From NCBI GenBank assembly GCA_018136815.1, contig CM030943.1, positions 148,046 through 212,045 of the forward strand: a stretch of DNA of 64,000 bases, in the 5' to 3' direction. This DNA is from Isochrysis galbana. Lineage: Eukaryota > Haptophyta > Isochrysidales > Isochrysidaceae. Positions 9,275-16,896 of the stretch are shown piece by piece. Made by a program: the position numbers and the translations under genes. Under the pieces are notes generated by a model. That model worked only from the letters and a program-made list of their open reading frames with translations, ran no database searches and was not told the origin of the DNA. The number at the start of each line of letters is the position of its first letter. The first letter of the stretch is position 1.

Positions 9275-11807
9275 ACAGACAACCCTCACAGAGTATCGCT
9301 ACGGAGCGTCGGACATGAGCTTTACCCGACGTGAAGAGAGGCGATGGAGACGCGACCTTTCGAGTCGAACAAGCAAGCCTGCAGCTAACGAACGATATAT
9401 TGTGGACAGTGCCGCTCAGATTGCTTACGTGTTAAAGAATAGATATGCAGAGCAGGTCATTCAAAATAAATACATTGTGCAGATGGAGATACCGACTGGC
9501 AAAGGCAAGAACAAGACGATCATGTCAAAATACTGGACACTGACGCCAACTTTTCTCGATCGTTTGGAAAATGGTTATGATGCAGAGGATGGTGAACAAT
9601 ACGAGAGCGATTACGAAGAGGTCGAAGCGATGATGAAGATGGCCAGTGGTCCAGTGTCCCTCAGTATCCGAGATGTGCACCATCCGAGCAACTTCAATTG
9701 GAGCCGCCCCAATGGTGAGTTTTTCAAGTGGTACGTCAATCTGAATGTATTTGGATGTCACGAATTCAGGCAGCACATCCTGCCCATATTGGAGCGCATC
9801 CAGGTGTATGAGCGTCACACCGACGCAGAAAATCACAACACGCCATGCCTTATCAACGCACTTGAGGAGTCGGGGGTGCCCGCCAATCTCATTGAAAGCA
9901 TAAAGCGTCGCTTCATGCGCTCTCGCATTTCAAGGGCTAACATCAAAGATCTTATCGGCGAATCGGACGAAATCCAACTGCAAATAAGGACGCTGAACGA
10001 TAAAAACTTAGTTAGATTCGGGAAAGGACCAAAAATAATCAAAATAGGATTGATTGACTCGCACTATATCCCGATTTTCGAGACTGACTTTGCGAGCTTT
10101 GCGCTCAAGAATTGGGAAAGTCTCAGAGAGAAGGATCGGTGGTGGGAATTCAGAACGAATGATAGGCGCATCAGCAAAGAGCGCCCAGGGCTCGATACTT
10201 GGGAGCTGCTCAAACTAATGCGTGAGATCCCGGACCTACTCAAGCCGCTCACTGCGTCCGACGAGCGCATTTACAAACACATCGCCTGGCGAGGTATGGA
10301 CCGAAGCAACTTCGCCGAATTGGACGTTCTAGAGGACGACGCTAGATTCAAACATGGTATGATGTTTAATCGGAGCTATGTAGCGCAACTGTTTGAGGTG
10401 CTTGACCCTGCCGGCGTGGCAGCTCTCACTCACACAAGCACCGACGAAATAGTGGAGTTGATGGGGTGCGAAAACAAAGAGGAGGCGCGCGAACATGTAG
10501 AATATGCTCGAAAACGTATTGGGAAGGGGCATGGCTCGGTTGAATACAGCTTCTCGAAGAGGGCTGGAGATAAGGAAGAGTTCGGTGGCCGGCTGTTTGC
10601 TAACAGGGGCGTGCAAGGGGTCAAGAGCGACATCAGAGGCCTCCTCCTAGGTCGCAAGACGACTGATCTGGACATGTCCAACGCCCACCCTCGGATAATC
10701 GTGTGGCTGTGTAAAAAGGAGGGTATCGAATGTCCCTTCATGGAGTACTTCATCGACAATCGCCAAGCTGTTTATGAGGTGATGGGCGAAGGGTCCAAGA
10801 AGCTGATCCTAGAGGCCATCAACTCGCACAACCGCTGCCCGAAGGGTATCAGCGAGGACTTCTTCGAAGAGCTTCAAAACATTCGCGAGAAGGTGTGTGA
10901 TCTCGACATTGCTCGCGAGTTCGACAACCAAGCTCGAGACGGTCCGAATCGTAAGGGATCATTGTTCAACCTGATCATTTGTCACTATGAAAATGAGTTC
11001 TTGCTAGACACCGTTGACTATGTGCAGAGCGAATTGGGGATGAGTGTATGTACGTTAATGTTTGACGGATTGATGTTGTATGGTGATCATTACGATGAAG
11101 CTAACTCGATCTGTGAGGAGATCACGAAGAATCTGGAGGTGAGGCACGGAATTCATATGCCATTTACAGCAAAGCCTCACAAAACAACTCTATTTCCACT
11201 GCTACGCAGGTATAACGATATGGGAGAGTTCGATGACAAGGAGCAGAAGTATTGGGAGAAGCAGAGGACTTTAATCCGCTCCAAGATGGCCAAGCTCGTG
11301 GATATTAACAAGGAGGAAGCCGAGCGGCTTTACAAAAAATTCCATCGCCTAGGGCTATGCCACCAGCAGCAGCTTGATGAGATCAAAAAGAGCACACGCA
11401 ATTGCAGTATGCATGGAGACTTCTATCTAGATACAGAGACATCCCCCTATGGCAAGCATCAACTGTATGCGATTTCGGTGTCTCAAGGAGGCGGAGGACC
11501 TACATTTAGCGCAACCGTGAATACACACACCGACCCAGTCAAGGCAGCACTTTCGTGGATAATCGATAGGGCTAACCCCAATTTCGGTCCGAGGGACTTC
11601 GAGGATAAAACGACTCTCAAAGCTCGCGTTCACGTTCACAATTTAACGTATGATTTGTCGCAGTTGCTGCCCTCGGGACGTAATCAGACTGCCAACGAGT
11701 TTCAGCTCATGGAGAGATGCATACTACCTGAGCTGCCTCCGATTGTGCGCCCCAAAAGAGGACATGAGAAACTCGTCTGGGCTCGACAGTCGAGGCGTCT
11801 CTCTTAG
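9264..11807 (+). CDS. TV-Pol-type DNA polymerase fused to PolB N-domain and exonuclease motifs, C-truncated
   Basis: This 847-residue protein should replicate the element. Residues about 190-285 (TPCLINALEESGV..., IKIGLIDSHYIPIFET) resemble the domain that precedes protein-primed B-family polymerases. Residues about 440-670 look like a TV-Pol, the A-family-like polymerase of virophages and transposons: motif A LDMSNAHPRIIVWL, motif B region NRKGSLFNLIICHYENE, motif C LMFDGLMLY. Residues about 715-800 carry PolB 3'-5' exonuclease motifs, FYLDTETSPYG (Exo I) and VHNLTYDLSQLL (Exo II). The frame then ends, with no Exo III or B-type palm (DxxSLYP, DTDS). The ATG lies inside the terminal repeat, 33 bases after an A8T3 box. 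Domain names rest on motifs read by eye. Confidence 0.72.
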   Translation: MALRQTTLTEYRYGASDMSFTRREERRWRRDLSSRTSKPAANERYIVDSAAQIAYVLKNRYAEQVIQNKYIVQMEIPTGKGKNKTIMSKYWTLTPTFLDRLENGYDAEDGEQYESDYEEVEAMMKMASGPVSLSIRDVHHPSNFNWSRPNGEFFKWYVNLNVFGCHEFRQHILPILERIQVYERHTDAENHNTPCLINALEESGVPANLIESIKRRFMRSRISRANIKDLIGESDEIQLQIRTLNDKNLVRFGKGPKIIKIGLIDSHYIPIFETDFASFALKNWESLREKDRWWEFRTNDRRISKERPGLDTWELLKLMREIPDLLKPLTASDERIYKHIAWRGMDRSNFAELDVLEDDARFKHGMMFNRSYVAQLFEVLDPAGVAALTHTSTDEIVELMGCENKEEAREHVEYARKRIGKGHGSVEYSFSKRAGDKEEFGGRLFANRGVQGVKSDIRGLLLGRKTTDLDMSNAHPRIIVWLCKKEGIECPFMEYFIDNRQAVYEVMGEGSKKLILEAINSHNRCPKGISEDFFEELQNIREKVCDLDIAREFDNQARDGPNRKGSLFNLIICHYENEFLLDTVDYVQSELGMSVCTLMFDGLMLYGDHYDEANSICEEITKNLEVRHGIHMPFTAKPHKTTLFPLLRRYNDMGEFDDKEQKYWEKQRTLIRSKMAKLVDINKEEAERLYKKFHRLGLCHQQQLDEIKKSTRNCSMHGDFYLDTETSPYGKHQLYAISVSQGGGGPTFSATVNTHTDPVKAALSWIIDRANPNFGPRDFEDKTTLKARVHVHNLTYDLSQLLPSGRNQTANEFQLMERCILPELPPIVRPKRGHEKLVWARQSRRLS

Positions 11808-11972
11808 CGGAAACTTGCGCTTGACACAAACTCCGGGAGGTTTCCGGAACATTGTAATCGCTGAAAGCACTGCCGAGCTCAGGGTCATGCCTGGGCGCGA
11901 GGTGATGTTAATCCCTTAAAAAATCTCATAAAAAAAAGAGGACACATTTTCAATATTTTTTTTCCAAACATC

Positions 11973-12524
11973 TCAGATAAGACCTAGAGCTCGCATCTGC
12001 CAGTAATGGCCAATGTTCTCATTACCGCTCTGCTGCCTATTGTGCTCGACGCCAGCAAGCTGCTGCTCACGTGGCTTCGCGAGCGACTTGCCGCGGCTCG
12101 CACGGCGCATAACAATCTCGTCCTCACCACTCGAACTCGCCGAGTCGCTCGACTCGACAATGATGCGTCGAACCCGCTTCCTCCGAGGCTTCGGAGTCGT
12201 GGGGTCGGAGTCGGCGGTGGGGACAATGTGGTCAGGAGCAATGGGAGGGGGAGGGTCGGGTGCCTCAGCTTCCTCGACCTCCTCTTCCGGAGGTGGCGAG
12301 GTGTGTGACGACCCTTCCTCACAAGGCTCCTTGTAGGGATTCTTGGCGCCGGCCTCCTTACGCTTCTGGATCGCAGCTTTCCGCTGAGCCCTCCGCTGTG
12401 CGTCAGCTTGTCGCCGTAGTTCGTAATCAGCTCTCTCCTCCGGAGTCATCTGCTTGATGCGCTCTTTGGCAGCTCTTGCGAGCTCCCTCGCACGAGCCAG
12501 CTGTTCCATCTTGAGATCGTCCAT
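11973..12524 (-). CDS. Charged coiled-coil viral-element protein, unknown
   Basis: The ATG at 12524 (MDDLKMEQLARARELARAA) is the likely start, because upstream codons in the frame come from an A/T-rich intergenic spacer. The first about 65 residues form a strongly charged helix rich in Arg, Lys, Glu and Ala. An acidic/Pro-rich linker follows, then a basic patch KPRRKRVRRII and a Ser/Glu segment. It could be a nucleic-acid-binding or scaffold protein, but I do not recognise the family. It converges on the polymerase gene, and the spacer (11920-11972) is A/T-rich as expected for termination signals. Confidence 0.6.
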   Translation of the reverse strand: MDDLKMEQLARARELARAAKERIKQMTPEERADYELRRQADAQRRAQRKAAIQKRKEAGAKNPYKEPCEEGSSHTSPPPEEEVEEAEAPDPPPPIAPDHIVPTADSDPTTPKPRRKRVRRIIVESSDSASSSGEDEIVMRRASRGKSLAKPREQQLAGVEHNRQQSGNENIGHYWQMRALGLI

Positions 12525-12594
12525 TTTTTTCGTGTGCAGCGTTTTACTTTGTGATGTGGAAAAAAAATTACCACATGCGTGGCTGTATTTTTTT

Positions 12595-12867
12595 TTATCT
12601 GAACGAACTTGGGTTCGGGGGACGGTACGTAGAGCTGTTCCTAGGCGGTGGGACACGCATCTCGGTGCGTCTCAACTGCTCGTCACAGGCAATCACGCCG
12701 CGCCTCGAGGAGTAGTCGAAAACTCCCTCACCGAGAATGTTCGGTAAGGGAAATTCTGGGGCTACAGAAGTGGATGCTTTGAAGGACTTGTCACCGAAGT
12801 CAGCACGAGGCGGTTGGATGATGACTTCCGCCCGACCTTCCATTCCATATGGTTGGGGAGGAAGCAT
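12595..12867 (-). CDS. Small Pro-rich viral-element protein, unknown
   Basis: A 90-residue frame starts at ATG 12867 with MLPPQPYGMEGRAEVIIQPP. It has a mixed, non-repetitive composition with PNILGEGVFDYSSRRGV in the middle and a Pro/Ser/Arg tail. It fits tightly between neighbours on the same strand, with A/T runs (12558-12600 and 12880-12900) on both sides, as for the other genes of this element. Small virion or assembly proteins of this size are common in PLVs, but there is no motif on which to base a function. Confidence 0.55.
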   Translation of the reverse strand: MLPPQPYGMEGRAEVIIQPPRADFGDKSFKASTSVAPEFPLPNILGEGVFDYSSRRGVIACDEQLRRTEMRVPPPRNSSTYRPPNPSSFR

Positions 12868-12898
12868 TGGTCCTTTTCCTTGTTAGCAAACAAATTTT

Positions 12899-13513
12899 TT
12901 ACGAATGATGCATAGCACGTAGCTGCTCCTCCATGGTCATGACAGCTTGCACAAGCTCTTCAGTCTGAATATCTGCGGGTATCTTAGGGTTCCTCCCCAC
13001 AGTCGTTAAGTACGCACGCTTGTACGTGCCCAACAATCTCTCCCTAGACATGCTTTCGAGCTGCGATATACGTTTTCTCTCCTGCTTCTCAGTGAGTCTT
13101 GGAGTGGTTCGCAATTTGTCCATCGAAGAGGACGATGCAGACGATAGCCCTTCAGACCTACGCCTTCTGGACGGCGGAGGCGGTGTGGACGGAGTCTCGG
13201 GCTCAGAAGTCTTTTCTACAACAGCTTCAGGCGCTGCCGACTCGTCCTCTAACATCTCCTCCTCCTCTCCCTCATCCTCCTCGACCTCCTCGCCCTCAGC
13301 AGTCAGTATTTTGATAGCCTGTCGTATGATAGTGAGCATTTCAGCATCGCTCGCAATTCCTCGCCCCAAGAACTCCTGCGCAAGATTAGTGCGGAGAGCC
13401 CTACGACCATTACGAGTAGACATTGGGTTGTGGGAAAGAATTGGTGTGATCTCGTCACGAGTTTTGTCACAATACCGTCGAACACTATCATCACCAAGTG
13501 CGCCTTGCCGCAT
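12899..13513 (-). CDS. 204-residue viral-element protein with acidic linker, unknown
   Basis: The protein starts at ATG 13513 (MRQGALGDDSVRRYCDK). It has a helical N-terminal domain (about 1-75, ending LTIIRQAIKILTAEG), a very acidic linker (EEVEEDEGEEEEMLEDE), a Ser/Pro/Arg stretch, and a second helical domain (about 130-204) with TEKQERKRISQLESMSRERLLG. The two-domain, acidic-linker design suggests a protein-protein adaptor or internal virion protein. No family is recognised. It shares strand and spacing with the genes on both sides. Confidence 0.58.
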   Translation of the reverse strand: MRQGALGDDSVRRYCDKTRDEITPILSHNPMSTRNGRRALRTNLAQEFLGRGIASDAEMLTIIRQAIKILTAEGEEVEEDEGEEEEMLEDESAAPEAVVEKTSEPETPSTPPPPSRRRRSEGLSSASSSSMDKLRTTPRLTEKQERKRISQLESMSRERLLGTYKRAYLTTVGRNPKIPADIQTEELVQAVMTMEEQLRAMHHS

Positions 13514-13550
13514 GGTTGTGCCCCGGTTTTACATAATGCTACACATTTTT

Positions 13551-14417
13551 TCATAGAGGGCGGTACACATTGCCGCTCAGCTTGGGGTCCACCTTGCTCG
13601 GCGCTGGCCCAAATCCTAAAGTCGGTACTGCATGATTGATCACGAGCTCGACATGTAACACGGCGGACCACGAGACGGTCAACGCACTGATGTTTTGAAT
13701 AGGCTCATTCCTATGGTCCGTGATTCGTAGCTCGAGCGATTGGACTGCTGTACTGTTCGTGAACGAGCTCTCATTCTTGATGCGAGCGTGGTAGGAGTAA
13801 GGATTGATCCCACCCACAAATGGTATTGCTGCGAGGACATCCGACTGAATGAGCTCGTCGTCGTTCGGATCGACATTTGCCGTGCTAAGCTCCTTGCTCT
13901 CGAGGTTGTTTGTCGCCCCATCCACACGTAGGTAGAAGAACTTAGCGAACCACTCGTGCACGAGGAAGATGTCCCGACTAGGGGTGGCTGAGCTGTATTC
14001 TGCGTTGGGTAGGTTGACGTCCTTGATATAGACCGATTTACGGTCGTTTACAAAATCCCCCGAGATAGTCCATCTCACTCGATCATTCCCATTCGCGTCG
14101 AGGTAGCTATAATGTTCCACTATGCTTCCTGGGTATGTCACATCGATGAAGGCTTTGATTCGCTCGGCTTTCGCTGCGAATAGCTCCTCAGGTGTGCTGT
14201 AATAGACATCGGGGAGAGTAATATCTCGCATACCATCGATGTATGCTTGGTTATCGATCTGAATCTGTGGGAGGCTCTCGTTGTCGATTTTGATCCAGAA
14301 TTGGAGGTACTCTCTGTCAACATTCCCAAACGTCCGTAAGCTCTGAAATTGTTTTAGCGACACGCGGACAACCCCTCCACTCGGAGCTTGCTCGAACAGG
14401 TTGATTCGCTTGCTCAC
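13551..14417 (-). CDS. Probable minor capsid (penton) protein, start codon lost
   Basis: The 288-residue product is rich in beta-strand-like alternation and aromatic residues (REYLQFWIKIDNESLPQIQI, RVRWTISGDFVNDRKSVYIK, LELRITDHRNEPIQNISALTV), with a hydrophobic C-terminal strand (VSWSAVLHVELVINHAVP). Size, position and all-beta look fit the single-jelly-roll penton protein of Polintons, PLVs and virophages, normally paired with a major capsid gene that is absent here. The frame has no ATG: the first usable codon is GTG at 14417, and a stop lies 11 codons upstream. It abuts the lipase frame head to head with no spacer. Penton identity is inferred from context; another jelly-roll virion protein is possible. 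Confidence 0.5.
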   Translation of the reverse strand: MSKRINLFEQAPSGGVVRVSLKQFQSLRTFGNVDREYLQFWIKIDNESLPQIQIDNQAYIDGMRDITLPDVYYSTPEELFAAKAERIKAFIDVTYPGSIVEHYSYLDANGNDRVRWTISGDFVNDRKSVYIKDVNLPNAEYSSATPSRDIFLVHEWFAKFFYLRVDGATNNLESKELSTANVDPNDDELIQSDVLAAIPFVGGINPYSYHARIKNESSFTNSTAVQSLELRITDHRNEPIQNISALTVSWSAVLHVELVINHAVPTLGFGPAPSKVDPKLSGNVYRPL

Positions 14418-15453
14418 TTGTGCCGCTGAGGAAGACTCACCCTTCTTTCACAGGACCTACTACGATCTCGCGCGCCGGGTCGCCGCCAAGTATGGCGCGA
14501 AGCCTGTGGCCGCGTACGGCCATAGCCTGGGCGGAAACGCCGCGATTCGTCTCGCCGATCGCGGCCTCGTCGAGCGGAGCGTGACACTGAATCCTTTCGT
14601 CCGTCCATCGAGCATTGGCGATGCGCAGCACGCAATCTATCGAACCGGAGATGATCCGGCCCTGCTCTCGTTTGAGGCGATCACACGAAGCGAACGTGGC
14701 GGCATGATCGAGAACGCTGGGAGAGGCACCGAACTCCACGTCATTCCGCGCTCCAGTGCGCGTAGTGTGGTCGACCCAGTCCATGCTCACAGCCTCGACC
14801 GATTCATCGAAGGCGAGGTGGCTACCGAAGCCACACCTCTCCTCGGACAAGCGGCGCTTCGTGGCGAACAGACGGTGCTCGCCAGAGCCGGACGTGTCGG
14901 GAAATCCCTGGCTACCGGTGCGGGAGGGCTGGTGGCTGGGGCGGGGGCCGGCGCTCTAACAGGAGTCGTTCTCGATGGCTATGGCGTCAAAGACGAAAAC
15001 GTCAAAACGGTGGCGGGCGGCGCTGTGGGAGGCCTCGCTCAGGAAGCGCTATTCGGAGCCGCCGGAGTGGGAACTGTCGCAGAGGGGGCGGCCGCGCTTG
15101 GCGCTGGAGCAGCTGGCGGTCTAGGATTCGTTGGTGGTTATGAGGGCGCCAAGGCTCTGGGCGCTAGCGATAGCGTGGCTACTGTGACGGGCGTTGTTAG
15201 CGGCACAGCCCTGCAAGCAGCTGCCGCCGAATCAATCGGGATAGCTACGGAGGCGGCTGTGGGTGCGACTGTTGGGGCTCTTGAAGCTGGCGCTGTCGCT
15301 TTAGGTTTTGAAGGAGCTGCCGCTAGCCTTGGCGCGTTTGCCGCCGCCGATTTCTGGAACCCTCTCGGCTGGATCGCGGGTGCTCTGGCGGTGAGCGCGG
15401 TCATTGCTGGAGGCGTGATAAGCGCCGTGGAAGCTGGTCGTAAAGATGACTAG
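14401..15453 (+). pseudogene. Lipase (alpha/beta hydrolase, GHSLGG) with hydrophobic Gly/Ala-rich tail, 5'-truncated
   Basis: Residues about 14-60 (FFHRTYYDLARRVAAKYG, then VAAYGHSLGGNAAIRLADRG) carry the nucleophile elbow GxSxG of class-3-type lipases. The catalytic Asp/His candidates lie about 60-85 residues later (TGDDP..., VHAHSLDRF). From residue about 165 on, the protein is a long run of Gly/Ala hydrophobic segments (AGGLVAGAGAGALTGVV, ...), which may insert into membrane. PLVs and virophages often carry a lipase, presumably for membrane crossing. No ATG precedes the active-site Ser: the open frame begins at 14347 inside the opposite gene. The true N-terminus has therefore been lost, probably by the same deletion that removed the penton start. 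Confidence 0.62.
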
Positions 15454-15788
15454 ACGACACGGACGTCCTCCTTGATGATTCGTGCCGCATGAACAGCATT
15501 GCGTTTGATGCTAGTGTACGGTCCCCACAGGATCCATCGGCTCCAAAAGCCGGCGGTCTCTGGGTCTCTCCAATTCTCATTCTTGCGATGGCGTTCGATG
15601 TAGCGTTGGCGGCGGTCTTCGTCTTTGTGTTGTAGGTAGTCGCTGTATCCGACGGCTCCAAAGCGTACCGTCTTTCCGGTCTTCTTGTTTCGCGCTTCCA
15701 TCTTGTGCGTGCCGTCGCGAACGGATCGGATCTCCCACATTTTTTGGTTCTTACAATCCTGTGGATCAAAAAAAAATTCTTTTTTCAT
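15450..15788 (-). CDS. DUF5754-like viral protein
   Basis: The start is set at ATG 15788 (MKKEFFFDPQDCKNQKMWE), just after an A/T run. The protein shows the DUF5754 pattern: a basic strand pair GTHKMEARNKKTGKTVRFGA, then VGYSDYLQHKDEDRRQRYIERH, then WSRWILWGPYTSI. This family is widespread in algal large DNA viruses and PLVs and has no known function. The stop overlaps the end of the convergent lipase frame by 4 bases (15450-15453), typical of compact viral genomes. Confidence 0.75.
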   Translation of the reverse strand: MKKEFFFDPQDCKNQKMWEIRSVRDGTHKMEARNKKTGKTVRFGAVGYSDYLQHKDEDRRQRYIERHRKNENWRDPETAGFWSRWILWGPYTSIKRNAVHAARIIKEDVRVV

Positions 15789-15807
15789 TTTCCGGATTTT
15801 TACGAAT

Positions 15808-16464
15808 CTACAAGAACTCAAAGTCATCCTCATCACCATTCCCACCACCCTCACACCATGGGAACACGAGCACGCTCTTCGCGTACAGCGTCATGCCAAA
15901 GCCTCGATTCATGAGCCACAAACCCGGAGAGCCGAGCTTGACAAAGCACTTCGAACCCCTTTGGATGCTGTCGTATGTGGCAAGTGTCTTGATGTTCTCA
16001 CCTAGCTGCCCCACTTCGTGCTCAAAAACCTTCGTTGCACCCTTCTCGCCGACATTAATCTTGACCCGCGCAACCCATATATTTTGCTTGTCGTTGAAAC
16101 GTAAGATAGGGGTGTACGCCTCCTTCACACTCTCCTCGTCCATAGACCGACCAAACCATTCGAGGGATCTAGTCACGCCCTCACGAATGTTCCGTTCGTC
16201 GAGCTCACTCAACAGTTTCCATGTGTCACTTCCATGAGGAACCACTAGATCCAACGTCCACATCGTTTTCGTCGGCTCATTTGGTGGCGGGGTCGGCTTG
16301 TACAGGACGGTGTGTGCATCGTCGGGAGTGCTGCCTAGCTGTAGGTTCAGGGTCTCTCCTTTTGCATTGACTCGGACAGTCACAGTCTTCGGCGATACAG
16401 CTGTCTTCCCTTTGACCAAGGATGCATACGAAATCTCATCGAGCGAGATATTGGTGAATGGCAT
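15808..16464 (-). CDS. Probable ssDNA-binding-like protein (DUF5871-like)
   Basis: The start at ATG 16464 (MPFTNISLDEISYASLVKGK) leaves an A/T-rich leader. The roughly 218-residue protein alternates beta-type segments (AVSPKTVTVRVNAKGETLNLQL, TMWTLDLVVPHGSDTWKLL), has a middle helix, and a C-terminal block GSKCFVKLGSPGLWLMNRGF. It ends in an acidic tail GNGDEDDFEFL. An OB-type core with an acidic, Phe-containing C-terminus is typical of ssDNA-binding proteins. The opening and the middle resemble a protein family conserved in algal large DNA viruses and PLVs (DUF5871). Function in replication is inferred from these features and its neighbours. Confidence 0.52.
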   Translation of the reverse strand: MPFTNISLDEISYASLVKGKTAVSPKTVTVRVNAKGETLNLQLGSTPDDAHTVLYKPTPPPNEPTKTMWTLDLVVPHGSDTWKLLSELDERNIREGVTRSLEWFGRSMDEESVKEAYTPILRFNDKQNIWVARVKINVGEKGATKVFEHEVGQLGENIKTLATYDSIQRGSKCFVKLGSPGLWLMNRGFGMTLYAKSVLVFPWCEGGGNGDEDDFEFL

Positions 16465-16536
16465 GGGGTGAGGGTGGGGGTGGTGGGGTGTGGTGTTATC
16501 TTGTGTCACAGAAAAAAATTTCCCGACGCGCGATCA

Positions 16537-16896
16537 TCATCGGCTGCTAATACTGTACTGAAATTCGAGACTTTCGGTTATCGCACTATCGTACAAGTAG
16601 TCGTATGTTTCACCAGTACCTTCTACCTCTTCGAAAAATTCCCATACCAAAGTCTTCCTATCATTTCCCATCTTTGGGAGGTACCCGAATGTAATACCTA
16701 AATCATTTCTACACACTTCGAACGCAATGGTTCTTATAAGATCGCCACGATTCCATCCATCTATAATCTCTCGCCTCATACGTCGCTTTTCACTGTTTCT
16801 AACATACTCCGATTGTGGACCGTGTCTGAATTTGAATGGTAGGGTCTCGCGAGTGACATTGAACCTCTTGCTCATTTTACCAAACCTGAGTACCAT
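16537..16896 (-). CDS. 119-residue terminal viral-element protein, unknown
   Basis: The ATG at 16896 lies inside the right terminal repeat, so this gene and the polymerase gene have the same 5' leader and nearly the same first codons (M-A/V-L-R). A second ATG at 16875 (MSKRFNVTRE) is an alternative start. The product is mixed alpha/beta and basic at its start (KRRMRREIIDGWNRGD), then ITFGYLPKMGNDRKTLVWEFFEEVE. It may be an early regulatory or replication accessory protein because it uses the polymerase leader, but there is no recognisable motif. Confidence 0.6.
   Translation of the reverse strand: MVLRFGKMSKRFNVTRETLPFKFRHGPQSEYVRNSEKRRMRREIIDGWNRGDLIRTIAFEVCRNDLGITFGYLPKMGNDRKTLVWEFFEEVEGTGETYDYLYDSAITESLEFQYSISSR

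Noticed and set aside
11650-11919. 89-codon frame overlapping the end of the polymerase gene as a separate gene
   Set aside because: Its first half is antisense-like overlap with the polymerase. Only the last about 45 residues look protein-like, so I treat it as a deletion scar rather than a gene.
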